From NCBI GenBank assembly GCA_017590115.1, contig JAGGNK010013558.1:12699752-12763751 (forward strand): a stretch of DNA of 64,000 nt. The letters are read 5' to 3'. The notes under the pieces are model-generated. The model had not been told where the DNA came from and did no database searches. It was given only the letters and a program-made list of their open reading frames with translations. This document shows, one piece after another, positions 23,231 through 39,400 of this stretch. Every line of letters starts with the position of its first letter. Position 1 is the first letter of the stretch. Both the position numbers and the translations under genes were made by a program. Origin of the DNA: Montifringilla adamsi (taxonomy: Eukaryota > Chordata > Aves > Passeriformes > Passeridae).

Positions 23231-25840
23231 TGGGCAGAGAGCCGTACCACGACCCTTTTTGTAACCTGATTTTTTTTCCCTTTACATGGAGTGGAGGGGA
23301 GCCTCTTGCAATGCTCAAGCCCTTGGGATTAGCAGTAGGAGATGAGTGAGTCCCAGGTGGGAGCACGGGCAGGCTGTCCTGGGCTGGCAGCAATGCTTCC
23401 CCTGCCTGCTGGGATGTGAAGCAGCCATGGGGCTGGGCTGGCAGTGGGTTTGCTTTGGCAAGGGCTGAGGGAGCCTGAGTGGGATGGCAGTGATGGCCCC
23501 AATCTGGGGTGTCTCTGACAGTATTAAAACCAGCTGAAACTTTTGGGGGTGTTGGTTCGTCTGCTCTGTGTCTCCCCAAAGGCCATCTCCCAAAGCCTGG
23601 CTGGTCCGGTGATCCTCCAGGATTCCCTCTGAGCCCCTCGACTCCTCCACCCTGGGGGCTGCTGTGATGGCCCTGCACCTCTCCTGCCTTCACAGACCCT
23701 CCTACCTCCCTTCCCTGGCTGAAAAACAGGGTATCTCAGGGCTCTGTGTGCATCTTTCCCACCGTCTCCACCCTGTCCCAGCTGCTGGAGACTGCTCGCA
23801 GCTGGCCAGGCGCGGCGGGATGGGACTTGGGGAGGGGAAGCCTCTATCAGCACCCACACCCTGTGTCTCCTCCTTTGGCTTTGATCCTGGAGCAAATCTC
23901 CCAGCTTGGAGCTAGATCGGCTCTTACACCCAAGCATGCTCCCAGGGCTGGAGGGAGCTGTGAATTTTGCAAGAGCTGCCTGTGGGGATGTTCTCAGCAG
24001 AGCCCTCTTGGGGAGGGCTGGGGCATGGATGCTGCTGGAGCAGGATCTGCCTGCATTGAGGGTGTGCTCCCATGTAGGGAGGGGGTGTACAGGAAAGAGG
24101 AGCTTTGCTCATGTCCAGAATCTGCCACACTGGGCAGGGACCCCTGAAGGTGGCATGAATAGCCAAGTGTCATCTATGTCTTACCACAGCTGTCTGTCCC
24201 TGCAGCTCTGGACAATCTTCTGCACCTCCCTGCGGCCAGCAGTGCCCTGCTCAGCCAGGCATCTCCTCCTTGGGCCTTGCCTATGGGAGGTGGGCTCTTG
24301 CCTTGCCCTGGGAATGCGAGCCGTGGGCATCAGAGGAGCTGGGGATCTGCTTGAGAAGGCTGGGCTGAATTCATTGTGGCTGTGGCTGCAGCTGCTTGGT
24401 GACAAATAGCAGCCACAGACAGAGACAGGGACAGGGGGGACAGTCTGCCCAGTTCACCTCCAGACATGCCACCCTTATCATCGGGAAGCTGAGGCAGAGA
24501 TAAGAGCAGTTCGCTTCGAGTCCAGCCAAGGCAGCCGTGAGCCAGGGATATGGCAGAGGCTCCATGAGGAGGGCGATGGGAGCAGATGCTGCATATTAGA
24601 GCGGGGGATGCATCCTCAGCCCCTGGCTGCTGCTCCCCCTGCCCATTGCTACCCCCCAAGCAAGCCCCTCTGATGGATTCTGAGCCCCTTCCCAGCCTTG
24701 TGGCATTTCCTTCATCCCCCAGAGCTGCAGGATGGGGGGACTGGGAGAGCCAGAGTGCCCTCCTCGCCTTGCACAGCCCCTCATGGCTTGTCCCTGTCCC
24801 TTGGATGCTCTTCCTGGATGTGGCTGGGTTGCTGGGACAGCAGGAAGGCTGGGATGGCTGGCATGCTGCGGCACCCTGCTGACTGCTGCCAGCTGCTGGG
24901 AGCTGGTTCCTCAGGAAGCAGCCGTCGGGGAGAGCATCCTCTCATCACCACCCGGAAAGCCCAGCACAGATCACAAACTCCTCCATCCCTCCAGGAATGT
25001 GAGTGTTCCTGCTGGAATCATCCTGTGCAAGCAGCATTTCATGGACAAATCTCTGGTGAGGCCACAGCAGAGCTGTCAGGCGCTGGCTTTGAGGTGGGGA
25101 AGATGGGGATGACACTTTTATGGCTCCCATTCAGCCAAATGCTCAGCCAGCCCTAGGCACGTGCCCTAAACATGTGCTCCCAGGTCAGAGCTTCCCTGTC
25201 ACTGCACAGCTTTGCTCAACCTGAAACCTGTGGTCACACCCAGGGTACATCTCTGGGAATAGAAAACAAAAAGAGGATGAGAGAAGGAAGGGAAGGAATG
25301 AAGGAGACTCCTTCTTCCTCAGGGTCTGCTGGTGGCCAGATCCTTCCTCACGCCTCTGCTCCCTAGGAGGAGATGGAGAAATCACTGGCCACGACCAGAC
25401 AAGAGTGGCTTAAGGTGAGGCAGGAGCTGTTGCTGAAAAGAAGTGCCAGGAGGCACCCCTGTCCCCTTCCCTTCTGCTGCTCCCCTCCTCAGGCCGGGCA
25501 GAGGATGGCTGCTGGCAGGTGCTGTGGTGCAGGCAGTGCGGGACACTGTGGGGCTTGTTCCTCACTTCTGGAACAATGGGATAGCCATGTCAGGGAGCAG
25601 CGTGCCCCAACAGGGCTGTCTGCTTTCTGCACGGCCCGGGGGTGGAGGGAACCATCCCAATTGCTGGATCACTAAAACAACTTGGGCAAGCAGCTGCAGC
25701 GGGGCACTGACGGCCAGGATGCAGCTGGGACACCATCCCACCACCTCCTCCGGCCAAGTGGCAGGGCTGGGGGTAGCAGGGACCCTCGGCCAGGATGCAG
25801 GCAGTGCAGTGGCCCCATGCCGGAAGATTTAATTGTCCCT
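23231..25840. other. Intergenic, MFGE8 to HAPLN3
   Basis: GC-rich single-copy-looking sequence. Open frames on both strands are short, overlapping and without recognisable domains or splice chains. I see nothing else to annotate. Confidence 0.55.
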
Positions 25841-25844
25841 CCAT

Positions 25845-26135
25845 TGTGGGCAGGCGGGCGGGCGGCGCGCCCGGCCGTCACACTCCCGTGTCCCGGGGCA
25901 GCCCGGCTCCGCCGCGTCCCGCCTCGGGCAGCTCTGGCACGGCTGCGATTGTGCAGACAAAAGGAGAACAAGGAAGAGCAGTGCCTGCAGACCGTGGGTC
26001 CCGCAGCCATCCCTGGTCGGGGCTTCCCACGGGGAGCACGGGCTGTGGTGCCGGCGCTGGCGGCAGATAACGCCGTTTCCTCGCTGGCTGCTCGCTATCA
26101 GCGCGGCGGCGACGGGCAGGCAGGATCGCACCCCG
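25845..26135. promoter_or_regulatory. CpG-rich block between MFGE8 and HAPLN3
   Basis: A stretch of dense CpG starts with gcgggcgggcggcgcgcccg and continues for about 290 bp, standing out from its flanks. It lies between the MFGE8 3' end and the first HAPLN3 coding exon, so it may be the HAPLN3 promoter or an upstream non-coding exon. That role is inference; no unambiguous donor links it to the HAPLN3 exon at 28,846. Confidence 0.4.
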
Positions 26136-27109
26136 AGCAACCCGTGCTGGGCGCTGTCGGGAAGGGCTCCTGGCCCCCTTCACCCCGCAGCCAGCCTCGG
26201 GCCGTTTATTTTTACACGGGTTGTTTTCTTTCCGGCTTGAAGCCATCCTGCACGGCGGCAAGAGCTGGACCGGGGCCCCCACGCCTCATTTCCTTGCCGT
26301 AAAACAACAAAGTGGGGGGTGAAGCGGCGCACTGGACTGGGACAGCGGGTCGATGGGTCAGGGCACACGCCGCATGGTGGTTCCTCTGTTTGTCCCTTCT
26401 GTCTATCCCCTGACCGGCATCCCCTGGCGGTGCCGCGGCCGTGCTGCCCTTCCTCGATCTCCCTGGAGCTGTATCTGCCTGTCTGTGTGCCAGTGGGAGC
26501 TGGCATGGAGGGCATCACTCCAGTTTAGGGATGATGCCCCCACAGATGGGTGCAACTGGGCATCCCAGAGTTTTTGCCCTGGTTTCTGTACCTCTGCTTT
26601 GTCCCCACAGCATCAAGAAGACCCTGAAGAGGCTGAACCCCGCAGCTCAGCTGTCTCTGCTGAATTCCAGAACTGGCAGACACTGGGCACAGATCACTCT
26701 GTGCCACAGCCCACCTGTCCCAAGCTGCTTGTGCCTGTAGTGCTCCTGCCACATGTGTGTTGGGCACCTCCTTTGTCTGGAGACTGTGGCCAGTCCCCTC
26801 CAGTGGGATGTGGGACAAGGGATGTCTCATCTTCCCTGGCACTGTGACTTCACCAGAGCTTTGCTTGGGACATCACAGGATCCCAGCAGCCCCAACGGGC
26901 AAGTTTTTCCCCACTGCTGCCCCTTCCAAGCCGGGGGCAGTGCAGGCAGCTGGCGCACTGCAGATAAGGTGTGTGAACAGCGTGTGGGCAGAATGTGGGC
27001 AGTGTGTGGACGCACAGTGAGGCCATCACCCAGGCATGGTGGGCAGGGGGGGCTGGGGGCACCCACCCCAGCTCTGGGCTGCGAGCAGGGGGTTGGGAAA
27101 GGCGTGTGT

Positions 27110-27226
27110 TTCCCTTTAAGAGGCAGGCCCTGGAGCTGCTTCCTCTCAGCCTTGCAAGAGCCCTAAACACAGTGCATCTGCCTGCAGCCTGCCCGCACGC
27201 CTGCCTGCAGCCTGCCCGCAACCAGC
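27110..27226 (+). other. HAPLN3: Candidate non-coding 5' exon of HAPLN3
   Basis: The first HAPLN3 coding exon is preceded by an acceptor (tgcag ending at 28,845), so an upstream leader exon must exist. The best-looking donor nearby is gtgagtag at 27,227, after accagc. A TTTAA-type motif near 27,114 could serve as a weak TATA element. This is a guess from splice-site quality only; the CpG block at 25.85-26.13 kb is the alternative. Confidence 0.22.
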
Positions 27227-27924
27227 GTGAGTAGGGCTTGGCCCCAGTGCCGGGACTGGGGAGGGCTGGCACCCCGGGGCGATGGGCACCCTGCTTGCCG
27301 CAAAGGGCGGGGGGGATAGCATTGCCATGGAGGGAGCCGGGCATCACTGCAATAGGTGCCAGGCATCGCTGTGCTGGGTGCTGCAGCACGATGCTCACTG
27401 CGCTGCAGCTGAGAGCACTGGCCACGCTGCACGTCACTGCAGCGCTGGGTTCTGGGGGGGTCACCAGGCATTGGGGTGCAGGGGGACCAGGGCTGGTGCC
27501 CTGCAGACCGAGGTGTGAAGCTGCCGTGCCTCGAGCCCACCCTGCGGCGCGTGAGCAGCACGTGGCGGTGTCCCCGCGGCTCCGGTGCCAGCAGCGCCGC
27601 GCGTCTGTGCCAGCTGCCGGGACTGTGCCGGCGCTCCAGCGGGTGCACCCTGCGCCCTCGGGCACCGGCTCTGCTGGCACCAGTGGGTGGCAAGTGTGGC
27701 TGCACCCCATGGTGAGCAGAGGCACTGACTGCAGAGGAAAGTCTGGGATTGAGCAACCTGCGGTGGGAGCAGCCAGTTTCACGCCCCCGCCCCTGGAGAG
27801 CACCACCGAATCCCGTGTTGGACCCTTCCAGGTTGAGCATCTGCTCTCCCACAGCCCCCTGGCCCGGGGTATGCTTGCAGGCACTCGTGAGCCCTGTCTA
27901 AGCAAGGCACAGATGTCAGAACCG

Positions 27925-27976
27925 CCCCCCCCCCCCCCCCCCCCCCCCCCCGCGTGGGCGCGCCCCCCCCCCCCCC
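27925..27976. repeat. Poly-C tracts upstream of HAPLN3
   Basis: A run of 27 C (27,925-27,951) is followed after an 11-bp GC-rich spacer by a run of 14 C (27,963-27,976). On the minus strand this is a long G-run able to form G-quadruplexes. Homopolymers of this length are also a common site of length error in assemblies. Confidence 0.9.
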
Positions 27977-28865
27977 GCCCCGTGTTGGAAGGGGTCTGCC
28001 GGAGGCTTGCCGGGTGCCGGGCCCCCTCTGCCGGCTCCCGGAATGCTCACAAGTAGCCAATTCCGCTGGTAGCACCCTGGGCGAGCCCCGTGCAGGGCAC
28101 TCTTGGGTGTCCTGGCCCCCAGAACTCGGGACAGTGCACATTCCTGGTGTCGTGGGGTAGCCACGCTACCCCCCACCGATGGGACGTGCTTTGGCAGCCA
28201 AATGTGTTTCATGGGGTCGGTGCCAGCCATGTCTGTGATGCAGAGCAGCAGCCCTGGGTTGGACTAGGGGGTCCTTGTCCAGGACAGTGAGCTGGGCTTT
28301 GTCCAGAGCCGGGGTAGCAGAGGCAGCCCGAGCTCTCTCCCCGACTCCTTGGTAGGGTTGCACGCTCGGCTGCCTCTTGTAAACCGAGCTTGCTGCTTTG
28401 CAGTGGGGCTCAGCCACTTCTCTCCCCCTGCACCCCTACGTGACCTTTTCCCAGTACTCCCTGTCCAAAGGACACCCTGGGATCCTATTCCTCCAGCTGC
28501 CCCGTCCCCGACTTGCTCTCGGGCCAGGTGCTCCCTGCAACGGGCACCCACACAACGGGCAGCAGCGGGAATGTTGAGGTGTGCGGAATGTGGAGGAATG
28601 TTGGAGGCTCAGCCAGGTTGGAGGATAAGGATGGAGGGGATTGGGAGCACCGGCTGCGGGGCGGGTCTGAGGGCATGGCTCAGGTTGCCTGCACCCTCCC
28701 CTGCGGGCAGGCAAGCTGCTCTGCTGGCTCTTCCCACCCTCTCCTTGCACCCCTGGTATGGAGTCTGATTGGCACCACTGCCAGGCAGTGCTGGCTTTCT
28801 CCTGGCTATTTGGGGGTGTCACAGCAGTTCTTTCCCCCTCTGCAGCCCGGGCTTGCTTCCCAGCC

Positions 28866-31466
<2,601 letters not shown>

Positions 31467-32115
31467 GGAGCCGGGAGGGATCCTTCTTGGACAAAGGATG
31501 TTTCCAGCCTGCCAGTGCCCAGTGTCGGGCATTTCCAAGGGCTGTTCTGGGGGTGAATGGGGGGAGGTGGGATGGGGGGCGGTTTCTTTTTGTTTTGTTT
31601 TGTTTCCTTCCTTTATATTTTCCACATCTTGCTCAGCAGCTGGCACTTGCAGCTGCTTGGGGTGGCTGCCAGCCGGGCAGCGTGGGACAATCCCTGTGGT
31701 GGGATGTGTTCAAGGATGATCCCCATGGGCTACTGCTGCCACCCCACTTGGCCGTGCCACCCCATGGGTGGTGACCCCTTCCTGTGGTGGCAGGCTGTCA
31801 CTGACACACACCTGCCCTTCCAGGCTGGTCCTGCCTCCCTACTCATGAGGCAAGGCCATGAGGGAGCGAGGCAAGGCTGGATTTGGCCAGAGCAGAGAGC
31901 AGGTATCTCCATTGCATCCTGGCCCCTCTTCCAGCCCCATCCATGTCCCGCTGAAGGATACCATTGTGCCTATCTCTGCTGGAGCACAAGTGCCTTATCT
32001 CTATGTGCCCCTTGCCTGAACTCCACTTGAACTCTGGTGCCTTCTTCTCTGAGCATTGGCTATGAAAAGATGTGTTTTTCTGGACATCTTCTAATAAAAT
32101 GGTGGAGAAAGCCCT
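31467..32115 (+). other. HAPLN3: HAPLN3 3' UTR with polyA signal
   Basis: Non-coding sequence after the stop. A canonical AATAAA lies at 32,093-32,098, followed within 40 bp by GT-rich text, so cleavage probably occurs near 32,110-32,120. Confidence 0.75.
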
Positions 32116-32640
32116 GGAGTGACATGGCTGTGTCCCCATCTCTGTCCCAACACGAGAGAAAGGTCTGCTCTGGAGAAAAGATTTGGGGATCCCTGGCTGT
32201 CTCATCCTTGGCTGAGTGTTGTCTCATTAGTGCTGGCTCAGCTCAGCTCCTACAATGAACTCGTGTTCCCTCATTAGTGAGTGTTAATTAACCCCCTGGG
32301 TGTAAGTACTGAAAGCTGGAAGGTGAAGCATTTCCTACTGGTCATGGGTTTTAGATGGGTTTTAGGCATGTGGGTTAACGCCCTCCCAAACTGACAGCTG
32401 AACAGAGAGGGCAGTATCCTCCTCCAGGGCCCTTCTTCAGTGAGGGCTTGGGACACCCCTCCCACCTCCGTGGTCCCTTGGGTGCTGCCTGGGGCTGAGC
32501 CATTCCTGTGTAGCTTGGAGCACCCTCTTTGGGTTCCACTTCCTTCCTTTTTGCCTTGCCATGGGAGACCCCTCTCTTCCCAGCCCACCGGCCATCCCTC
32601 TTCCCTATAAAAAAAACCAACACTGACGAAGTGCCCACTC
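32116..32640. other. Short intergenic gap between convergent HAPLN3 and ACAN
   Basis: About 0.5 kb separates the two predicted polyA sites. No gene or repeat is evident. Confidence 0.6.
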
Positions 32641-32644
32641 TGAT

Positions 32645-33344
32645 TTAGCTTTCTTTATTATTTATCATTCTTTCAAAATAGGATATGTTCAAAAATATAA
32701 ATAGGTGCAGGGAACGCTGGTGCCCCGCACGGTCCCCTGGAAAGAGCACGTTGTCCCAGGACGAGCGCTGTGCTGCAGAGGGGGCAGTGGGGAAGCAGAG
32801 AGGGGCCACAGCCCCCAGCACCTGGGTCCTGGGTCTCAGCATCCCCTCATCTCCCTCCTCCCATAGCTCCTTCCACCACAGCCCCCCAGCCCTCCCCACC
32901 CGTCCTGACATGCTGCAGCAGTACAAGGATTCTGGAAAAAAAAAATAAAAATAAAACCCCAAAAGGTGCTGTTCACCCTGGAGATTAAATAACAGAAATA
33001 ATTACATTGTTCGTGGATAAAATCAGGAAAAAATAATCATCTTTATTATTTAACTTAACCCCCTGCCCTTTGCAAACCCACCCCCCTCCCTGTCCCCAAA
33101 GGCACGAAGATAATTGGAACCGGACGGTTAGTAAAAATGCTGAGATCTAATTCGTTTTGCTTTGGTGCTTGGAAAAACAAATTTTTTTTATATATATACA
33201 CAAAGGTGGGTTTGTCTTTAATATAATTTTTTTTCCTTATATGACAAAAAAGCAACAAGAAGAAGAAGAAATCGACTCTGTTAATATAACTGTTCCGTTA
33301 AAAATCTCTCTTTCTCGCTTTCCCCCTCGGTCTCTCGCCCCGCT
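32645..33344 (-). other. ACAN: ACAN 3' UTR with two candidate polyA signals
   Basis: Read on the minus strand, AATAAA occurs at 33,047-33,042 and again at 32,659-32,654. The proximal signal would give a UTR of about 0.3 kb and the distal about 0.7 kb. The stretch is AT-rich with T and A runs. Which signal is used cannot be read from sequence. Confidence 0.65.
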
Positions 33345-33433
33345 CTAATGGGCGCGTCTGTGCACGGCGCTGCCGCTGGCTTTCGACCGGCTCCTGGGGC
33401 TCCTCTTGTATAGCCTGCGCTGGTAGCTGGAGG
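33345..33433 (-). CDS. ACAN: ACAN last coding exon: basic C-terminal tail
   Basis: Encodes [18 protein letters not shown] and a short end before TAG at 33,347-33,345. Its Arg/Lys/Ser-rich character and YQRRL start fit the short basic tail after the sushi domain of aggrecans. Acceptor tccacag precedes 33,433. Confidence 0.9.
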
Positions 33434-36400
33434 CTGTGGAGGAAATGAAAAGGCACCTTGTTGGCAGGAGCCGGGACAGAGAAGCTGCTTGTCCCACGCT
33501 GGCCTGGAAAAACACGGGCAGCCGCAGGCAGCGCTGCCCGGGGGCGGCTGCGTGCGCCCCGGCGCCAGCCCGCCCGCACACGCACAATCGGCCCTTCTCT
33601 GCCTGCCCGGCCCTGCTTCACCCAGCGGAGAACGTGCCTGTGGCTCGGTGAGAGCCTGGGCAGGAGCATCATCGCCATGGCTGCTGGACATCCCTTCCCT
33701 GTGCCCGGCCAGGAGGGCAGCTCCTCCCCATCTCACCCTATCAATCCCTAAATCCCCGACGCCAGTATTCATTAGTAGTGGGATGTGCTCAGGGCACAGG
33801 AGGGGAAACAGCCCGGCCTGGCTGGCAGGGACAAGGTTTCTGCCTGATCTTTGCTGCCAGTCTCCCTGGGAGCTGGCGTGCTCTGGTGTGATAATTGCAG
33901 GAGGGTTTTGGTGGAAGCAGCAAAAGCTGGTTGGGAGCAGACCAGGTCTCTTGATCGCTGGCAGTCCATGTCAGGAACAGCCTGCAGCTCTCCAGACCCA
34001 CAGCACAGCCAAAGGAATCAGCATCTTAATCTGCAGCAGGCAGCCGCCCTTGGACACCTCCTCCATCCCTCCTCCTTTCATCTCCTCCCTGGGCAGAGGT
34101 TTGTCCCTTAAGCCCGTATCGGCTTTCCCTGGCTGTGGGACCACTGCTTAATCTGCCTTATCTGGAATTGCCCAGCAGGACCAGAACCTGGCAAGGAGGC
34201 CACTGGACAGATGTGATTTTTCTGAGGCCAACGAAATTCTTGGGAATCTGCAGGCAATCAGGGATGGGACAGGGGTGTAGGCAGGCCTGGGAGTGGGCTG
34301 GGACACCAGTGGAAGAAGGCTGGCTGCCATGAGCTGGAGGCCTGACAGAAGGAGAGTCAGGAACCCAGCCCTGTGCCTTGGTTTTTATCTGCTGCAGGAC
34401 TCCTGTCTGCTCCCAGGGCAGAGGGACACCAGGGAAGGGCTTGGGGGCCCCATAGCTCTCCCAACCTGTTCTCTCTGTTGATGCAGGTTGTGCCAAAACT
34501 CACCCATTAAGAAGCCATTTATTTTTCCTTCTCTGAGTAGCCTGGGCCATTGGTAAGCTCCTTGTTGCCCTTCCCTGTCTCTGGAGCTGCCCTTACTCTG
34601 CCTTGGTGGGTCTCCAGGGCAGTCCTGCAAGCCAGGCTCCATGGTCCCCACCTGCCCCAGAAGATGACAGCTCCCATGGCCCCATCCCAGGGGAAACTTC
34701 CAAGAAGTCAAGGGAACCATGGTGTCCCCTTCTGCCTGGCTCAGAGCTATCCTGCACTGGGATGATGTCCCGCATTCCCAACTCCTTCCAGCTGCAGGGA
34801 GCCATCAGCCCTAACCCAGAGGCACCCAGACGTACGGTTTAGGCAGGATATCCGTGGCTGCTCCCACTGCCCGTTGGGCTGGCAGCGGATGGTGGGCACG
34901 TGCCGCTGGATGTAGCCTTGCTCGCACTGGTACCGCACCAGGGAGTTTATTTCGTAGCGCTCCTTCTTCCGACCGAAGGTCCTGGCATTCTCCACCGCAG
35001 GGGGGTCCCCGCAGGCCACTGTGGGAGATGGGCAGAGACTGGAGAGTGAGTGACAGAGCACCAGCCTGGCTGAGCAGGCAGCTCACACCCCGGGCAGGCT
35101 GGGTGTGCAAAGCCTCGTCACTCTTCCGCAAATAAAACCTTAACTCCCTTTGAGATTGCCTCTGTCCACAAGGCTTAGGGGCAGGGGGACATGGAAATTC
35201 TGTGATTTGGAATTAAGCAGGGATCTGCCTCAGTGCTCCACTCCTGCCTCCTGGAGAAGCTGTGAGAGCTGAGCATCACAACAGCTGCCTGTGTCTGTGG
35301 GAGGACACTGAGCTGGTGTGTGGGAGTGATGCTGCAGCCAGGGTATGACTCTGCCTGGGGATGTTGAATCTTAATGGCTTGTCCTATTTAGTTTCACATC
35401 CTTGTGAAACTTTCTCCTAGAGCCTTGGCCAGCTTCTTTTTCTAATTCCTTCTATCTCTTTGATCACCCTTTTGCAGTAACAAAACCCACATTCCTGGGC
35501 ACTGGGCACTCTGCTCCAGACCCACAGCCATCTACTGAGTCCCCCATCCTTGCCAGTATGGCACAGGGTGCTGACCTGTTCCTTTCTTGCAGGTGAAAGG
35601 GAGGTGATAATTGCAGGGAACGTCGTTCCATTCGCCTTTCTCATGCCAGATCATCACAACGCAGTCCTCACCCGCCGAAAAGAAGTTATCGGGTTGGTTG
35701 GGCCGCCAGTTCTCGTATTGCTGCCGAGAGAGGACAGTCCTTCATCTCAGGTTGGGCCCTGGTCTCTCCTACTCCCTCCCTCATCCTCACCCCACCTCTC
35801 CCACAACTCTCTCCAGCAGAGCCTGTGGGTTGCCAGCACTGCCCCTACCCCAGTTATTTCTGTTGTGATTCTGCCCAGGACCCGACCAGCTTTTCTAGAG
35901 GCTTGGAAAAACCATGAGCCCTACAAAGTTTAGGGTTGCCTCCACTCAATGCCCAACCCATGTAAGCAATGGGGCCCTTCCCACCACCCCAAAAAGCTGG
36001 TGCCTGTTCGTGCTGTGGGCTCCAGGCTCACCAGGGAGTGCCCGTCAGACCAGCGGAAGTCGTTCTCCACAGCTCTGTCACTGAGGCCGATCCACTGGTA
36101 GTCCTGTGCATGACCTGGAAGAGCAGGAGAGGGAGAAAAGAGTCATGGTTGTCCTAGACATTGCTGGAATAATTTCTTTGCCGTCTCAGCTGTCCCTGGC
36201 ACCTCTGGTTCATTCAGCTACCCCCCAGTCAATATTCCCTGATGCCCTTTTCCCTCACATCATGTTTGTCCAGCTCCCTCCCCACTCAGCTGCCATGAGC
36301 ATGGGTGCACCCATACAAGGATGAGGCTTTGTTAGGATTCCTATGAGCACCAGTGGGGCAAATGGTAGTTTTTACACCACTTTGGATGATCTGTCTGTAT

Positions 36401-39400
36401 CAGAGTCCAGTGGTTGGACCTTTGCCCAGTCTTAGGCTGCCCTCAGCACTCACTGTTCACAAATTCTTGTTCCTCTGGGGTGATGATACTGCTCAGGTGG
36501 GCTTGATGTTGTCGGCACCTGGTCTCTGCATCCATCCAAGTCTCCCTCTCTTCAAAGTGCCTGTAGCAGTGGCCCTGGAACTTGGTCCAGCCTTCCTCAC
36601 AGTTTTCCAAGTCTGAAACACACAGAGGAGGGATGAAAATGGATTGGTGCATGTGTCTGAAAGCTTTCGACTCACCTCTTAGCAGCTCATGCTCTCATGG
36701 CATGGGACAACACATGGTCACTTTCACTAAAAAACACATCCTGACGCTGTTGCCTGTAGGAATTCCCTGGGAATGTTGTCAGAAGGCATCCAAGACACGC
36801 AGAGAGGGCAGCCTGTGTGGAAGGCCCTGTGTCTGCAGTGACACAACCAGTGCTACTAGAAAACTTGATGATACAGACTTATTCCTGAGAGATTCAATCC
36901 CTGTGTAATGTCCCTGAAGTCTGCTTTTGAGCAACTGACCAAGCAAGAACACCTCTCTTCTCACTTGTGCTGGCCTGCAGAGATTTCTTGCTTTGGAAAA
37001 AGCCCTCCAAACCCCATACCCAGATGTCCAGGATCAGTGCATATGTGTTGAAATGAAAGATGGGACCACCAGAGGTGGCTCCATCACTTGATGTGATTCT
37101 GGAGCTCTGGAGGAGAAATAAACTGACCAAGATGGATGAAAAAAAAAAACAAACATGGAGACAGAAACTTACCAGAGTGGAGAGAAAGAACTAAGTCTTA
37201 ATGAAAAAGCTTGGAAGCTGCTAAAGAAGTACAAACATTTCTCAGCTTTTCAGAACATCTTTTACCATCTGAGAAATACTGAGGAACTGAACACACTTAT
37301 TAAGAAAAATAAAACCACAGATGGGGGAAGGTAGAGAAAAATAGAGAAACCACCAGAAAAGACCTCCAACAGTTCCCATGCAACGCAGCACCTCACATCT
37401 CTCTGCTACATGTGACTGAAGGAAACAGAAAATGAAATGTGTTTAACCTCAGCCTTTCAGATGCCTGATCTACCATCCTTTCTCAGGCCCTTGCTGCTCT
37501 GAGAGTGGTGGGCTTCCAGAAGGCCTCATGCCTCCCTCCCTTTTCAGTAAGGCTTCCTGTACTCAGTTTCTTTCTTCTTTGTTAAACTTGGTAGGTCAAA
37601 ACACTTGTCACTTTCAGTAACACTAATTCCTCCTAATCCACCTTTCTGGTGTTCTTCCAGCTGGAGATTGCAGGCACTCCACAGATGTTGGAGTGGTTGG
37701 TAGTTATTTGAGACATTAAAAGCATTTCTTGCCTTCATCAACAGATCAAATGGGTTATCTGGAAGTAGGTGAAGCTCAGAGGATTCTTGAGTTTTGCAGG
37801 TAGATCTCTTGCAGAAAGTTAATGGAGAACTTGCTCTGTCTTTTGAGATGAAGACTTTTTCCCATTATCTTTAATGGCATCCCTTGTTATCACAGACTGG
37901 GGATGGGACAGCACATGATAAAGAATCTCAGCAGGCCATTTTCTAGGAGAAAGGTCATGCTTACTTAAGTGATTTTTTCTTACAGGTAAATATGACAGCA
38001 ATTTTCTTGGAAAAGAATGATGAAAATCTTGTTCTCTGTCATGGTCTGTGTGCATTTTTCACCTACAGTGTCCCATCGTTCTTGGAGACCAACAACAAGG
38101 ATGGTCTGTCTCAAGGGAATATGAAGATTTACATTTCCAAATGGAAATGGCTTCCTCTTGCATCTCCCAGGCATCAGAGCCCATAATTCAGAGAAAAGGG
38201 AAAATTAAGTCTGGCTTGGATGAAACAAGATCATAAGCAGTTACAGAGTGGAGAGTCTCTGGCTGGATTACAAGGATCTTCAACAAAAAATATCATGGGT
38301 GGGTAAATTGAGAACTGATGAGATTGCATTGGAAAATTGATGTTAAGACAGCACAATTCCTACCCAGAAGGTTCAATGATCCTGAGCCTTTTCCTTATGG
38401 TCTACTACATATGTTCATGTTGGAAGCAGAAAGAGATGTGGAGAAAGGGAAGGAGAAAATCCAACATCTATTATCATTACTCATGCCAAGGTAAAGAAGA
38501 TACTGCAACCTTATTTCTCTTTTGTTTGAGCTAGGCAGGAGAGCTTCCCTTCAGCTAAGATGGTAAAAGGTTGGGCTTTCATCAGCTTTAAGGAAAAAGC
38601 TCTTTTTCTTTCCTTGTAGAAACAAAAAGACGTATTAGCATACCAATTTTGATGGAAATATAGGTTGCTTCCCGTTTTCTCAAAGATACATTCCCTACTG
38701 ATTTTGCCACAGGAAGCTGCGTTGTGGAGATGACAAAAATGTCATGCTCTGTCAAATCAATGGAGATTCCTGGAGTGAATGATGCTTCTCATAGCTGCAT
38801 CTTCCCCAAGAGAAACACAATCATTTTTCATGGCTCAGTTGAAGCATCCTTCCATGAAGTTCCAGTCTAGCAGAGAAAGTTTGCCTGGGATGAAGATGTA
38901 CTCAGAAAGTTCCCTACTGTTATGGAAGAACAGAATGACCCTTGACCCAAAGAGAATGCAACTTCTGTGATCAACATTGTTGTGATCTGTGTGGAGCTTC
39001 ACCAGACACATTTGAAAAAGAGAAAGCTGAAGAAGACACCAGAAGCTCCTGCTTAGGAATCTTAGAGGATATGGTGCTGTGAGGAACAAACTTATCAAAT
39101 TAGACACTCAAAAGCCTCAAAGCTTTTCCCTTGTGTGTTTTAAGCTGCTGTTAGAGGTTAGCTCACTGAGATGAGGGCAGCGCTGACGGGAGCACTGGGG
39201 ATCAGCTTTTTTGGGGGGCAGTGTGGGAACAAGGAGGTGCAGCAGTTAGTAGGATTAGCTGAAGCCAGGGAGGCCGTACCGATCTCACACAGGTCCCCTC
39301 CGTAGCTGGGAAGGCAAAAGCATTTGAAAGAGTCGATGCCATCAACGCAGGTGGCTCCGTTCAGACAGGGGCTTGAGTGGCACACATCGGTGTCTGCAAG

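Noticed and set aside
26850..27905. 351-codon minus-strand open frame upstream of HAPLN3
   Set aside because: Composition is Cys/Pro/Arg/Ser-rich as expected of GC-rich non-coding DNA. No domain, no signal peptide and no splice partner.
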